Positions 54,601 through 62,744 of a DNA stretch of 64,000 bases are shown piece after piece (the stretch's first letter is position 1; each line of letters opens with the position of its first letter). The stretch is from Parabacteroides sp. TM07-1AC (GTDB taxonomy: Bacteria > Bacteroidota > Bacteroidia > Bacteroidales > Tannerellaceae). Under the pieces are notes generated by a model. The model was not told the origin of the DNA. It saw nothing but the letters and a program-made list of their open reading frames with translations, and made no database searches. The position numbers and the translations under genes were made by a program. The DNA is taken from positions 372,001 to 436,000 of the forward strand of contig NZ_QUKD01000001.1 in the NCBI RefSeq assembly GCF_003480915.1, in the 5' to 3' direction.

Positions 54601-56019
54601 TTGATACAAACATCCGATCAAATGAATCAGGTTATCCATGATTTGAGAAGATTATGTAATATCGAATTGCCGGAAAGCAACCTTGAAGCGCAACTTCCAA
54701 TACTGCTAAAAAATTGGAAGGAGCACCTGAATATGACTAAAGATTGGTATCAATGGTGCATCCGGAAAAGAGAACTTGAAGCACGAGGTTTATCCATGGT
54801 TACGAATTATATCCTAAACGAGCATAAGAACGGTACCGAAGCCTCTAATACACTTCTTAAAGGTATCTATCATAAACTCGCCTTAAAAACTGTTGACGCT
54901 GACAAGACCTTACGCCTATTCAATGGATTGCTTTTTGAGGAGATAATTACCAAATACAAACAACTAACCTACGAGTTTCAAAAATTAAGCAAAAAAGAGC
55001 TATATAGCAGATTGGCCTCACGCATACCTTCATTAACTATGGAAGCGACTTCCAATTCTGAGGTTGGCATTTTGAAACGAAATATATCCAACGGAGGACG
55101 CGGCACATCGATCCGTAAGCTCATAGACCAAATACCGACATTACTTCCGAAGCTATGCCCATGTATGTTAATGAGCCCGATATCTGTAGCCCAATACATT
55201 GATTTAAGCGCTGAGAAATTCGATCTTGTGATTTTCGATGAAGCCTCACAAATGCCCACCAATGAGGCTGTTGGAGCAATAGCACGAGGCAAAGCACTGG
55301 TTGTCGTCGGAGACCCTAAGCAGATGCCACCAACGAGTTTCTTCTCTTCTACTCAAGTGAATGAGGAAGATGCCGCATTCGATGACATGGAAAGTATCCT
55401 GGATGACTGCATATAGCTTTCCATACCATCACGTTATCTGACATGGCACTATCGTAGTAAACACGAAAGTCTTATCGCTTTTAGTAATGCCCAGTATTAC
55501 GGGGCTAAATTATATACTTTTCCTTCTGTTGACGACCGGATATCCAAAGTCCGCCTGTTTAGGGTCGACGGCTCATATGACAAAGGGCGCACACGCAGTA
55601 ACCGTGCGGAAAGCGAAGCTATAGTAAATGAAATACTTCGCCGTCTAAGAACACCGGAACTTTCCGGAAAAAGTATAGGTGTTGTTTCTTTCAGCCAGGT
55701 TCAACAGAACTTGATAGAAGATATGCTCCTCGAAGAATTAAGTAAATATCCGGAACTGGAAGAGAAAGCATACCAATGTGATGAGCCTATTTTCATAAAA
55801 AATTTAGAAAACGTACAAGGGGATGAGCGTGATATAATTCTATTCTCTATTGGATATGGTCCGGACAAAAACGGAAATGTATCCATGAACTTTGGTCCTT
55901 TAAATAATAAAGGAGGTGAACGACGACTGAATGTGGCTGTATCCCGTGCCCGATATGAGATGATCATTTTCTCTACCCTCAGATCTGATCACAATCTGAA
56001 TATAACATTCTCTTGTTAA
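51624..56019 (+). pseudogene. Decayed DUF4011-type superfamily I helicase
   Basis: Remains of a large DNA helicase (DUF4011/AAA_11/AAA_12 type). The intact N-terminal frame runs 51624-52169. A deletion then joins to a segment in another frame (about 52170-52302, LAQNELKDENRFDLFIDVYR), and a further shift enters the main frame at 52303. That frame is open to 56019 except for in-frame TAA at 52792 and TAG at 55414. It holds Walker A [20 protein letters not shown] (about 53338), Walker B VIFDEASQMPTNEAV (about 55229) and [18 protein letters not shown] (about 55930). The family's C-terminal part (DUF3320) is absent. At least four lesions make it nonfunctional. Confidence 0.9.
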
Positions 56020-56044
56020 CTTTTAATTTTTTAATATGCTTCCA

Positions 56045-56497
56045 CTAAAGTTTTATGTATGTAGTGTTTTTCAATTCACGTATTGTAATTGAACTGTTTA
56101 TTTTGGCAATACCGTTTATGCGTGTCAGTTTTTCGAATCTGAATTTATCATAGGCATCCAAGTCTTCAAGAACGATTTTGATTAAAAGTTCGTATTCACC
56201 CCCAATGGAATAACATTCGACAACTTCTTCCAATTGAACGATTTCATTTACGAAACGGGCGTAGTTCTCATGCTCATGAACCAATAACGCAAGACGGCAA
56301 AACACAACTAACGGTTTACCGATTTTGTCTTTATTTACAATAGCAGCATAGTGAGAGATATATCCATCGCTTTCCAAACGCTTTACCCTGTCATATAAAG
56401 GGCTTTTGGATAGGTTTAACTCATCTGCCAATACTTTCATGTTCTGTTTGGCATCCTTTTGCAGTGCATTTAATATGATTTTATCCGTTTTGTCCAT
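56045..56497 (-). CDS. Lrp/AsnC family transcriptional regulator
   Basis: A 150-residue feast/famine regulator. N-terminal HTH (DKIILNALQKDAKQNMKVLADELNLSKSPLYDRVKRLESDGYI, residues 5-48) is followed by the RAM/ACT-like ligand domain with VVECYSIGGEYELLIKIV near 95. It lies divergently from azlCD, a branched-chain amino acid exporter, whose control by Lrp proteins is known in other bacteria. That regulation is likely here by position. Confidence 0.9.
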   Translation of the reverse strand: MDKTDKIILNALQKDAKQNMKVLADELNLSKSPLYDRVKRLESDGYISHYAAIVNKDKIGKPLVVFCRLALLVHEHENYARFVNEIVQLEEVVECYSIGGEYELLIKIVLEDLDAYDKFRFEKLTRINGIAKINSSITIRELKNTTYIKL

Positions 56498-56629
56498 TTT
56501 GTACCGTATTTTTTCCTGTTTATCTTTTTTATTTAGTTAGTTATGCAGGATTATTTCCTGTTTTATACGCAAAAATACAACATCTTCCTCATTTTTCAAC
56601 ATGATACCCAGCATATATATTGAATTTCT

Positions 56630-56637
56630 TATCTTTG
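56630..56637 (+). promoter_or_regulatory. -7 promoter box of azlCD
   Basis: TATCTTTG, followed by CAC, lies 53 bases before ATG 56691. It makes the in-frame ATG at 56601 impossible for this transcript. Confidence 0.6.
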
Positions 56638-56690
56638 CACAGGAAATAATTCTAGAAGTTAAAAAGATAAGAATATTCAAACTGTACTTG

Positions 56691-57404
56691 ATGAATAATA
56701 AGAACCAAGCTTTTTATAATGCGCGTAAACTGGCACTGACTAAAGCATTTCCGGTAATGCTCGGTATAGCTTTCCTCGGTGTCGGATATGGGGTATATAT
56801 GCGTTCCTGCGGGTTCGGCATAATATGGCCTGTCTGCATGGCAGCTACTATATTTGCCGGTTCGATGGAGTTTGTTACTGTTAGCTTATTGCTTAGTACG
56901 TTCAATCCCGGTTATGCCCTGCTTTTAACGTTGATAGTGAACGGAAGACATTTGTTCTATGGAATATCCATGTTGGAAAAGTATAGCGACATGGGGAAAA
57001 AGAAAATATGGGCTGTTTCCGGACTGATAGATGAAGCGTTTTCACTCAACTATATGACAGATGTCCCTCCTGGAACAGACCGGAATTGGTTCATGCTCTT
57101 TGTTTCGGTCTATCTTTATGTGTCATGGATAGGAGGAACTATTATTGGTGCGATTTCTGCCAGTGAAGCCATTGCAAGCACTAAGGGAGTAGGTTTTGTC
57201 ATGACAGCCCTGTTTATCGTGATATTCATCAGCCAGTGGCAAAAAGAACAAACGCACGGCAGTTCTATATTAGGACTATTAGTTGCAGGCGCGTGCCTAA
57301 TGCTTTTCGGCAAGGCATATTTCATGCTTCCTACGATCTTGATTATCACTGTAATTTTTATGGTTCGTTGGCTGACTACAAAAGATAAGGAGAAACTGAC
57401 ATGA
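56691..57404 (+). CDS. azlC: AzlC family branched-chain amino acid exporter, large subunit
   Basis: An inner-membrane protein of 237 residues with about seven helices. AzlC hallmarks are ARKLALTKAFPVMLGIAFLGVGYGVYMRSCGFGI near the start, FAGSMEFVTVSLLLSTFNPG near 62 and VNGRHLFYGISMLEKY near 88. With AzlD it exports branched-chain amino acids. The start at 56691 is chosen because the promoter box is at 56630-56637. The stop overlaps azlD by 4 bases. Confidence 0.92.
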   Translation: MNNKNQAFYNARKLALTKAFPVMLGIAFLGVGYGVYMRSCGFGIIWPVCMAATIFAGSMEFVTVSLLLSTFNPGYALLLTLIVNGRHLFYGISMLEKYSDMGKKKIWAVSGLIDEAFSLNYMTDVPPGTDRNWFMLFVSVYLYVSWIGGTIIGAISASEAIASTKGVGFVMTALFIVIFISQWQKEQTHGSSILGLLVAGACLMLFGKAYFMLPTILIITVIFMVRWLTTKDKEKLT

Positions 57405-57718
57405 CGGTTACGGAACAAATTATCACCATACTTATTGTGGCACTCACCACACAGTTAACCCGTTGGATTCCATTCTGGATCTTCAGGTCTAGCGCACACA
57501 CTCCCCAGTATGTAAACTACTTGGGCAGGGTATTACCTCCTGCCATATTTGGTATGTTGGTGATCTATTGCTACAAGGATACGGATTTTCTATCACCTTC
57601 ATACGGCATCCCGGAAATAGTATCGGGAATCTGTGTGGTAGTTATTCAAATGCTTTTTAAAAACATGGCTTGTTCTATTTTGTTAGGGACAGGGTTATAT
57701 ATTCTTCTTGTGAACTGA
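57401..57718 (+). CDS. azlD: AzlD family transporter small subunit
   Basis: A 105-residue protein with three to four hydrophobic helices, partner of AzlC. TRWIPFWIFRSSAHTPQYVNYLGRVLPPAIFGMLVIYCYKD is typical of the family, with the conserved LGRVLPPAI segment. The ATGA overlap with azlC indicates translational coupling. A perfect hairpin (57737-57762) follows 18 bases after the stop codon. Confidence 0.9.
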   Translation: MTVTEQIITILIVALTTQLTRWIPFWIFRSSAHTPQYVNYLGRVLPPAIFGMLVIYCYKDTDFLSPSYGIPEIVSGICVVVIQMLFKNMACSILLGTGLYILLVN

Positions 57719-57736
57719 AATATAGCTATGGTGACT

Positions 57737-57762
57737 GCCTTCTCCCGAATATGGGAGAAGGC
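57737..57762. terminator. Hairpin between azlD and the flavin reductase gene
   Basis: GCCTTCTCCC and GGGAGAAGGC pair perfectly around a 6-base loop. No T-run follows, but its place between convergent genes fits termination. Confidence 0.6.
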
Positions 57763-57805
57763 GATGAAGCAGCTCAATATATTCGTCTGTTATGGCATAG
57801 ATTCC

Positions 57806-58366
57806 CTATTTCAACCTCTTACCATCCGAAAAAGCATTACCTACCTTTTTACCCACTTCCAGGTAATCGTTATTGAACGGGTCGAATATAATGGGAGACA
57901 CTTTGGATACATCCACTTTACCGTTTTCGTCGAGAACGCGCTCATCTACGCTTACGTTTATTATTTCACCTCGCAAAATACAGGTCTCTGGGTTATAGTC
58001 CTTCAATTTACATTCCAGCACTACAGACAATTCGTCAATCAACGGTGCATCCACAAACTCCGAACGAGTAGCATGAAAACCTGCACGGGCGAATTTATCC
58101 GAAACTCTATTACCGGAAACAATACCCACGTAATCACAGGCAACCACCTGCCCGACTTCTGCCATACTCACGGTAAAAGCTTTACGCTTCAGGATATTTG
58201 CTGTCGTTTTATGTCCCTCACTGATACAAATACTAATTTCATGCATCTCGCTGATACCACCCCAAGCGGCATTCATAACATTGGGAGTTCCATCTTCATC
58301 ATAAGCAGCGATAATAAACACCGGCTGCGGATAAGTAAAGGGCTTTGACCCAAAATTCTTTCTCAT
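57806..58366 (-). CDS. Flavin reductase family protein
   Basis: A 186-residue protein with the FMN-binding split-barrel fold. The opening PQPVFIIAAYDEDGTPNVMNAAWGGIS, the central CISEGHKTTANILKRKAFTVSMAE and the GVFVDAP-like FVDAPLIDELSVVLECKL segment are typical of the flavoredoxin-like group. It probably transfers electrons from a reduced pyridine nucleotide or protein to FMN. It lies 6 bases after the flavodoxin gene, forming a likely redox pair under the AraC-type operator upstream. Confidence 0.87.
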   Translation of the reverse strand: MRKNFGSKPFTYPQPVFIIAAYDEDGTPNVMNAAWGGISEMHEISICISEGHKTTANILKRKAFTVSMAEVGQVVACDYVGIVSGNRVSDKFARAGFHATRSEFVDAPLIDELSVVLECKLKDYNPETCILRGEIINVSVDERVLDENGKVDVSKVSPIIFDPFNNDYLEVGKKVGNAFSDGKRLK

Positions 58367-58372
58367 AATAAT

Positions 58373-58918
58373 TTATTTTTTAGTCCACTTCTTAATATCT
58401 TCCTTTGTCGCACCATTCAAAAGTCGGCCCTTCTGCCATTTCAGATCAGGATAGGTTTCCTGCAGCTCTTTTTCTGCATTAGAAATACTGCTGCTACCCG
58501 ATGTTGCAAACGGGATAATCGTCTTGCCTGCAAAATTATTGCTCTCAATAAAAGTATTGATGATTCTCGGAGCAGAATTCCACCAAATAGGGAAACCTAT
58601 ATAAACGGTATCGTAATCTGCAAAATTCTCAGGTTTGGAATTCAATGCAGGACGTGATTTGGCATCTGACATCTCTACACTGCTACGCGAGGATTTGTCA
58701 TGCCAATCCAGGTCAGCAGCGACATATTCTTTTTCAGGTTGTATTTCGTAGAGCGTTCCACCTGTAACTTCTACAATCAACTTAGCAGCTTTCTCCGTTG
58801 TTCCTGTTGCCGAAAAATAAGCGACCAATGTCTTATCACTCTGCGTCTGTGCATTTATGGGGATACATAACATCATGATCACTACTATAATCATACCTTT
58901 AACTTTCCTTGTTGTCAT
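58373..58918 (-). CDS. Exported flavodoxin-like protein
   Basis: A 181-residue protein with a hydrophobic N-terminal signal segment (KGMIIVVIMMLCIPINAQ) and a complete flavodoxin-4 domain. The FMN phosphate loop is VAYFSATGTTEKAAKLI near 35, and later loops are DTVYIGFPIWWNSAPRIINTF near 100 and IIPFATSGSSSISNAEKEL near 130. Export of a flavodoxin is uncommon but seen in Bacteroidota. Its promoter (TAATTTTG at 58955-58948, minus strand) has two AraC-like sites 21 bp apart upstream. Confidence 0.88.
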   Translation of the reverse strand: MTTRKVKGMIIVVIMMLCIPINAQTQSDKTLVAYFSATGTTEKAAKLIVEVTGGTLYEIQPEKEYVAADLDWHDKSSRSSVEMSDAKSRPALNSKPENFADYDTVYIGFPIWWNSAPRIINTFIESNNFAGKTIIPFATSGSSSISNAEKELQETYPDLKWQKGRLLNGATKEDIKKWTKK

Positions 58919-58947
58919 ATGTAATTCTTATTTTTATTGTTATGACA

Positions 58948-59023
58948 CAAAATTACAGAATAGTATCCAATATAAAAGTATATAAATCACTGATTATCTA
59001 ACCCAAATTACTGGTAAATTTAA
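58948..59023 (-). promoter_or_regulatory. Promoter and two-site AraC-type operator of the flavodoxin operon
   Basis: -7 box TAATTTTG (58955-58948, minus strand). Site 1 CACTGATTATCTAACC begins at 58988 and site 2 TACTGGTAAATTTAA begins at 59009, on the plus strand. The first is 33 bp from the -7 edge and the sites are 21 bp apart, the same layout as at the araC promoter. Confidence 0.65.
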
Positions 59024-59079
59024 ATGCATGAACCCCATAGCGGCATCACTATAGAGTTTCATTAAATGTCATTCATCCG

Positions 59080-59107
59080 GCTCACTTACATGAGCCGTTT
59101 CTTTTTA
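59080..59107 (+). terminator. Orphan terminator-like hairpin on the plus strand
   Basis: CGGCTCA and TGAGCCG pair around a 6-base loop and are followed by TTTCTTTTT on the plus strand. No plus-strand gene ends here, so it might end a small RNA or be coincidental. Confidence 0.4.
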
Positions 59108-59117
59108 GCAATATCTC

Positions 59118-59561
59118 TTATTGAAATTTCTTATCCTCTTCGAGGAGTTCCTGGCTACATTGCTCCACAGTCAAAGGGGTAAAGAGTTCTATAAGATTTT
59201 CTTCGGGATCGCGCAGGTACAGGGTACGCATTCCCCAATCGGGCATATCCGTAGGTTCACTGATAAACGTCACGCCTTTTGCCTTTAGGGTGGCAAAGGT
59301 TTCGTCTACGTTATCTACACTGAAAGAGACCATTGATTTTTCGCGCATCGCTACGGGCTGCTGTTTATCGGCATTGCCTACCGATGGAGCCATCCAGTCG
59401 GATACAAAAAGGGCAAATCCTTCTATTCCTTCGGCTACTTTAAAACTGGCATATCCGCTATTTTCATCTCCCCAGGCTGGTTCTAATCCAAGCTGTTCGG
59501 TGTAGAATCTAAAGCATTTAGCGAAGTCTTTTACTAATAATCTTACATTACTGAATTTCAT
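59118..59561 (-). CDS. VOC/glyoxalase family protein
   Basis: A 147-residue protein with two beta-alpha-beta-beta-beta modules of the vicinal oxygen chelate fold. FSNVRLLVKDFAKCFRFYTEQLGLEPAWGDENSGYASFKV opens it, with a metal-ligand-like Glu in the closing DPEENLIELFTPL. Members include glyoxalase I, dioxygenases and resistance proteins; no substrate can be assigned. It lies 56 bases after the DUF6125 gene on the same strand, so it may belong to the ars transcript. Confidence 0.87.
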   Translation of the reverse strand: MKFSNVRLLVKDFAKCFRFYTEQLGLEPAWGDENSGYASFKVAEGIEGFALFVSDWMAPSVGNADKQQPVAMREKSMVSFSVDNVDETFATLKAKGVTFISEPTDMPDWGMRTLYLRDPEENLIELFTPLTVEQCSQELLEEDKKFQ

Positions 59562-59616
59562 TGTTTTCTGATTAATGGTTTGTAATTAGATTCTTATAAT
59601 CAAGATACAAATATAG

Positions 59617-60150
59617 TCAATTAGACGAATTACTGATCGTAAACCGCCAGCAACAAGCACACGACAGATCTGTTACATCCGGGAAACAGCTAACCATTTC
59701 TGTAACGATTCTTTCATCGATTGCGCTGGCGAAACCGGCATGTTCGATAAAACCGACCGGCGCACAAGGGTGATAAGGCATTCCTTTATCTTTTCGGGCT
59801 GATTGTACCCTGCAAACATTCACCCGGTAGATCAGGGATTCGCCCTCCCTGAAAAGATCCACAGAAGGATTTGCCAAAGCTGAAAATCGAATAGCTAACG
59901 CTTTCTCTAGCCCGTCGAGCCCCGGCTTTTCGGGAAGGTTCAGAAAGTTCTTAATTCTTAAGGCCTCGGTACGGGTAAACCTCGTCCACGCTTGCTTATC
60001 ATGCAACATAGCGTCATCCATTCCACATTCCGCTTCCACGGACTGAAACCACACTCCGTCAAGAGCATAAATATTCCTGGCATATATTCTTACCAAATCT
60101 TTTAATTCCTCTTTTGTCAATAGGTCAAGCTGATCTGTCATATTCTTCAA
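59617..60150 (-). CDS. DUF6125 family protein in the ars operon
   Basis: A 177-residue cytosolic protein resembling DUF6125. The first half is helical (LTKEELKDLVRIYARNIYALDGVWFQSVE), and the C-terminal half is cysteine-rich, with RVNVCRVQSARKDKGMPYHPCAPVGFIEHAGF and DLSCACCWRFTISN. The cysteines suggest metal or metalloid binding, but the function is not known. It follows arsM by 16 bases, and arsR is upstream of that, so a role with arsenic or similar thiol-reactive metals is plausible. Confidence 0.8.
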   Translation of the reverse strand: MKNMTDQLDLLTKEELKDLVRIYARNIYALDGVWFQSVEAECGMDDAMLHDKQAWTRFTRTEALRIKNFLNLPEKPGLDGLEKALAIRFSALANPSVDLFREGESLIYRVNVCRVQSARKDKGMPYHPCAPVGFIEHAGFASAIDERIVTEMVSCFPDVTDLSCACCWRFTISNSSN

Positions 60151-60166
60151 ATTAAAATAGCTACTA

Positions 60167-60979
60167 CTATATTTTTTTACCGGTCACAGTGATAGAATAT
60201 ATCCCTACATTCCCCGCTTTATAGCTGGATATTGTCGATTCATCCAAATGTTCTTCCAATACCTCGTCAGGAATCAGGACTGTTTTTGTCCGTTTGACTT
60301 CGATATTTGCAAATGCCGCCTTTTCAATCTCAGCTAAATAATCTTCCCGTTGAATTGCACTGGCAATACAACCGGCATACATGGAAGCATTGTCCGTAAA
60401 CTCTTTTGGAAATACGCCGTTCAAAACCACATCCGACACACAAAAATGACCTCCGTGTTTGAGAACACGATGTATTTCTTTAAAAATCTTATTCTTTTCA
60501 GGAAGAAGATTCAAGACGCAATTACTCACGACCACATCTATTGAATTATCAGCCAGTGGGATATCTTCTATATCTCCTTCGATAAACTCCACATTCGTAT
60601 ACCCCCGCTTTATCGCATTTTTACGGGCTTTCTCGATCATTTGCGGAGAGAAATCAACCCCGATCACTTTACCGCTTTCACCTGTTTCAGCTCTGGCAAT
60701 AAAGCAGTCGTTACCAGCTCCCGAACCCAAGTCCAAAACTATATCTCCTTCCTTTATACCGGCATATTGGGTAGGAAGTCCGCACCCTACACCTAAATCG
60801 GCATCAGCTTCATATCCCTTCAGCTGGCTGTAATCCTCACTCATAATGGTAAAGACCTTTTTTGAGGGAGCCATGGGTTTTGTACCGCAACAACAACCGG
60901 ATTTTAATAAATTACTGTTTAGTGCCAGTTGGCTATACTGTTCTTTGACTAATGCTTTTTTCTCTTCGTTCGTTTTCAT
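60167..60979 (-). CDS. arsM: Arsenite methyltransferase ArsM
   Basis: A SAM-dependent enzyme of 270 residues that methylates As(III). The SAM fold is clear (VLDLGSGAGNDCFIARAETG near 75, IGVDFSPQMIEKARK near 100). The three conserved arsenite-binding cysteines are in LGVGCGLP, SNCVLNLLPE and AGCIASAI. A further CCCG lies near residue 30. Methylation yields mono- and dimethyl arsenicals, part of detoxification or antimicrobial chemistry. arsR lies upstream. No arsenite efflux pump or arsenate reductase lies in the window. Confidence 0.92.
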   Translation of the reverse strand: MKTNEEKKALVKEQYSQLALNSNLLKSGCCCGTKPMAPSKKVFTIMSEDYSQLKGYEADADLGVGCGLPTQYAGIKEGDIVLDLGSGAGNDCFIARAETGESGKVIGVDFSPQMIEKARKNAIKRGYTNVEFIEGDIEDIPLADNSIDVVVSNCVLNLLPEKNKIFKEIHRVLKHGGHFCVSDVVLNGVFPKEFTDNASMYAGCIASAIQREDYLAEIEKAAFANIEVKRTKTVLIPDEVLEEHLDESTISSYKAGNVGIYSITVTGKKI

Positions 60980-61026
60980 ATATATAATTTTAAACGATCC
61001 GTACTTATACGGATTAATGGATATTT

Positions 61027-61353
61027 CTATTTATTATTACAGTTTTCTTTCTCATCAATAGCGACAAAGAATAAAGAAAATAAGTTTTTCGCCTCTTCCC
61101 AACTCTCCTGATTAATGCAATATTTAACCGTAGGAAGAATAATTTCTCCTTGTATCAATTCGGCATCTTTCAGCTCTTTCAAATGCTGTGAAAGGGTACT
61201 TTTGGCAATTGGCAGCACTTCCGACATGTCCCCATGATAACAACATTCCTGACTTGCCAGCATTTGTAATATGGCTATACGGATAGGATGTCCCAATGCT
61301 TTAGCAAAACGAGCCAATCTTTCTTGTTCAGTTGTAAATTCTTTTCTTGACAT
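61027..61353 (-). CDS. arsR: ArsR-family metalloregulator
   Basis: A 108-residue winged-helix repressor. [20 protein letters not shown] begins the fold, and the recognition helix is [27 protein letters not shown] near 40 places two cysteines where ArsR proteins often have the CVCDL metal site. One more cysteine lies in VKYCINQ. As(III) or Sb(III) binding would release it from DNA. It heads the arsM-DUF6125 operon and probably represses it. Confidence 0.88.
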   Translation of the reverse strand: MSRKEFTTEQERLARFAKALGHPIRIAILQMLASQECCYHGDMSEVLPIAKSTLSQHLKELKDAELIQGEIILPTVKYCINQESWEEAKNLFSLFFVAIDEKENCNNK

Positions 61354-61379
61354 AGAATAAAAATATTATTCGCAAATAT

Positions 61380-61571
61380 ACGAACAATATTCAATTCGCA
61401 ATATCACGAACAATCATTTATTCTTTTTTAATACATAATCCACTATCCCCCGCAAAACTCCACAATCGTCATCTTCCCAACCAACAGTTGAAACACAAAA
61501 AACAACCCCTTGCATCCCCTATATCCAAATAGAACCGGGAATTAAGGGGATAATTATCAGAATGACAATTT
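61380..61571. other. Gene-free stretch upstream of arsR
   Basis: AT-rich sequence containing the arsR promoter region; AATATTCAATTCGCAATATCACGAACAAT includes weak inverted repeats that may be an ArsR operator. No gene is seen. Confidence 0.35.
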
Positions 61572-62474
61572 TCAATTTTGCGAATAACGGTAATCGCTGG
61601 GTGCAACACCCGTTATTTTCTTGAATATAAGACTGAAATACTGTACATTCGGATAACCCAGTTGGCGGGCTATGATGGTAGGTGTGGCATCGGATTTCAG
61701 TAACATTCGTTTAGCAACTTCCAACCGTTTGAATTCGAAATACTGTTCCAGCGTCTTGCCCGTTTCAAATTTCAGCAGGTCGTTGAAATAGGATGTAGAA
61801 AGATTGAGCCTCTTCGCAAGATAGTCGGGTGCAGGCAGTTTGCCGTTTTGCAATCTGCCGGAGCTTATATAGTCATCGAGCAACTGCTCCATTTTTTCCA
61901 GAATGGTCTTATTCTTATTCTCACGGGTGATAAACTGACGTTCGTAGTAGCGGGTACAATAGTCCAGTAACAATTCAATGTGCCGGGAAAGGATAGTGCT
62001 GCTATGCATATCGATCGAATGATGCAGTTCTTCCTCTATATTCCATAGACAGCAGGTGACTTTCTCCGTTTCACGCTGCGACAGGTGCAATGCTTCCTCC
62101 TTACGATAATGGAAGAAAGTGTAATTCTCTATGTGGTTCTTCAGTGTGGTCTGAAACAGCAAGTCCGGATGAAACACCAGCAGGTAGCCTTTGCCGGGCA
62201 AGGTTTTCTCCTCACTCATACGGAAAATTTCGCCGGGGGTAAGAAATACCATTGTTGCATTGGAATAATCATAGTATTTCCGTCCGCAACATGAACATTC
62301 GTCAGGGCAATTCTCTATCAGCAAGATAGCATAAAACTCAAACTTGACGGTATCCTGTTCCAACGACGGGCTCTCCAGATTGATAAGACTTACCTGTGGA
62401 TGCAACGTCTTGCAGGCCAGACAACAGTTACAATCATATACGGTCTTAAAATCCAATGTATTTTTCTTTTCCAT
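61572..62474 (-). CDS. AraC-family regulator with Cys-rich N-terminal sensor
   Basis: A 300-residue activator. Residues 1-160 are a cupin-type sensor with unusual cysteines (YDCNCCLACKTL near 15 and CPDECSCCGRKYY near 60), which could bind metal or sense redox state. The C-terminal 100 residues are two HTH motifs (PAPDYLAKRLNLSTSYFNDLLKFETG; DATPTIIARQLGYPNVQYFSLIFKKITGVAPSDYR). Its own promoter has two direct repeats, and equivalent sites lie upstream of the flavodoxin operon and the divergent Ntn-hydrolase gene. Confidence 0.88.
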   Translation of the reverse strand: MEKKNTLDFKTVYDCNCCLACKTLHPQVSLINLESPSLEQDTVKFEFYAILLIENCPDECSCCGRKYYDYSNATMVFLTPGEIFRMSEEKTLPGKGYLLVFHPDLLFQTTLKNHIENYTFFHYRKEEALHLSQRETEKVTCCLWNIEEELHHSIDMHSSTILSRHIELLLDYCTRYYERQFITRENKNKTILEKMEQLLDDYISSGRLQNGKLPAPDYLAKRLNLSTSYFNDLLKFETGKTLEQYFEFKRLEVAKRMLLKSDATPTIIARQLGYPNVQYFSLIFKKITGVAPSDYRYSQN

Positions 62475-62520
62475 ATCCTACTTACAGATTATTCAGTGTA
62501 CAGTATTCGTATCTCGATTA

Positions 62521-62595
62521 CAAAAATACGGGATACTTCCGTCACTTTTACAACCCAAATTACGGATTGTATAACCTTGTTTACGGATTACATAA
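62521..62595 (-). promoter_or_regulatory. araC promoter and two-site operator
   Basis: -7 box TATTTTTG (62528-62521, minus strand). TACGGATTGTATAACC begins at 62561 and TACGGATTACATAA at 62582 on the plus strand, 21 bp apart. The first is 33 bp from the -7 edge, consistent with activator binding on one DNA face. Confidence 0.7.
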
Positions 62596-62613
62596 ATTAC
62601 ATATTTCGTCTGC

Positions 62614-62689
62614 TTCATAAATCTGTAATTGGGGTTATATAAGCCGTAATTCATCTACCAAGAAAACGATTAATTTCGTCGTTTATTTG
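62614..62689 (+). promoter_or_regulatory. Mirror-image two-site operator and promoter of the Ntn-hydrolase gene
   Basis: On the minus strand TACGGCTTATATAACC begins at 62648 and TACAGATTTATGAA at 62627, again 21 bp apart. A near-consensus -7 box TTTATTTG lies at 62682-62689, 34 bp from the first site. The layout mirrors that of the araC and flavodoxin promoters. Confidence 0.6.
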
Positions 62690-62744
62690 TCTATATTGAT
62701 TATTGTGTATATGTTTGCCACTAAATGCATAATACTTATACGTC

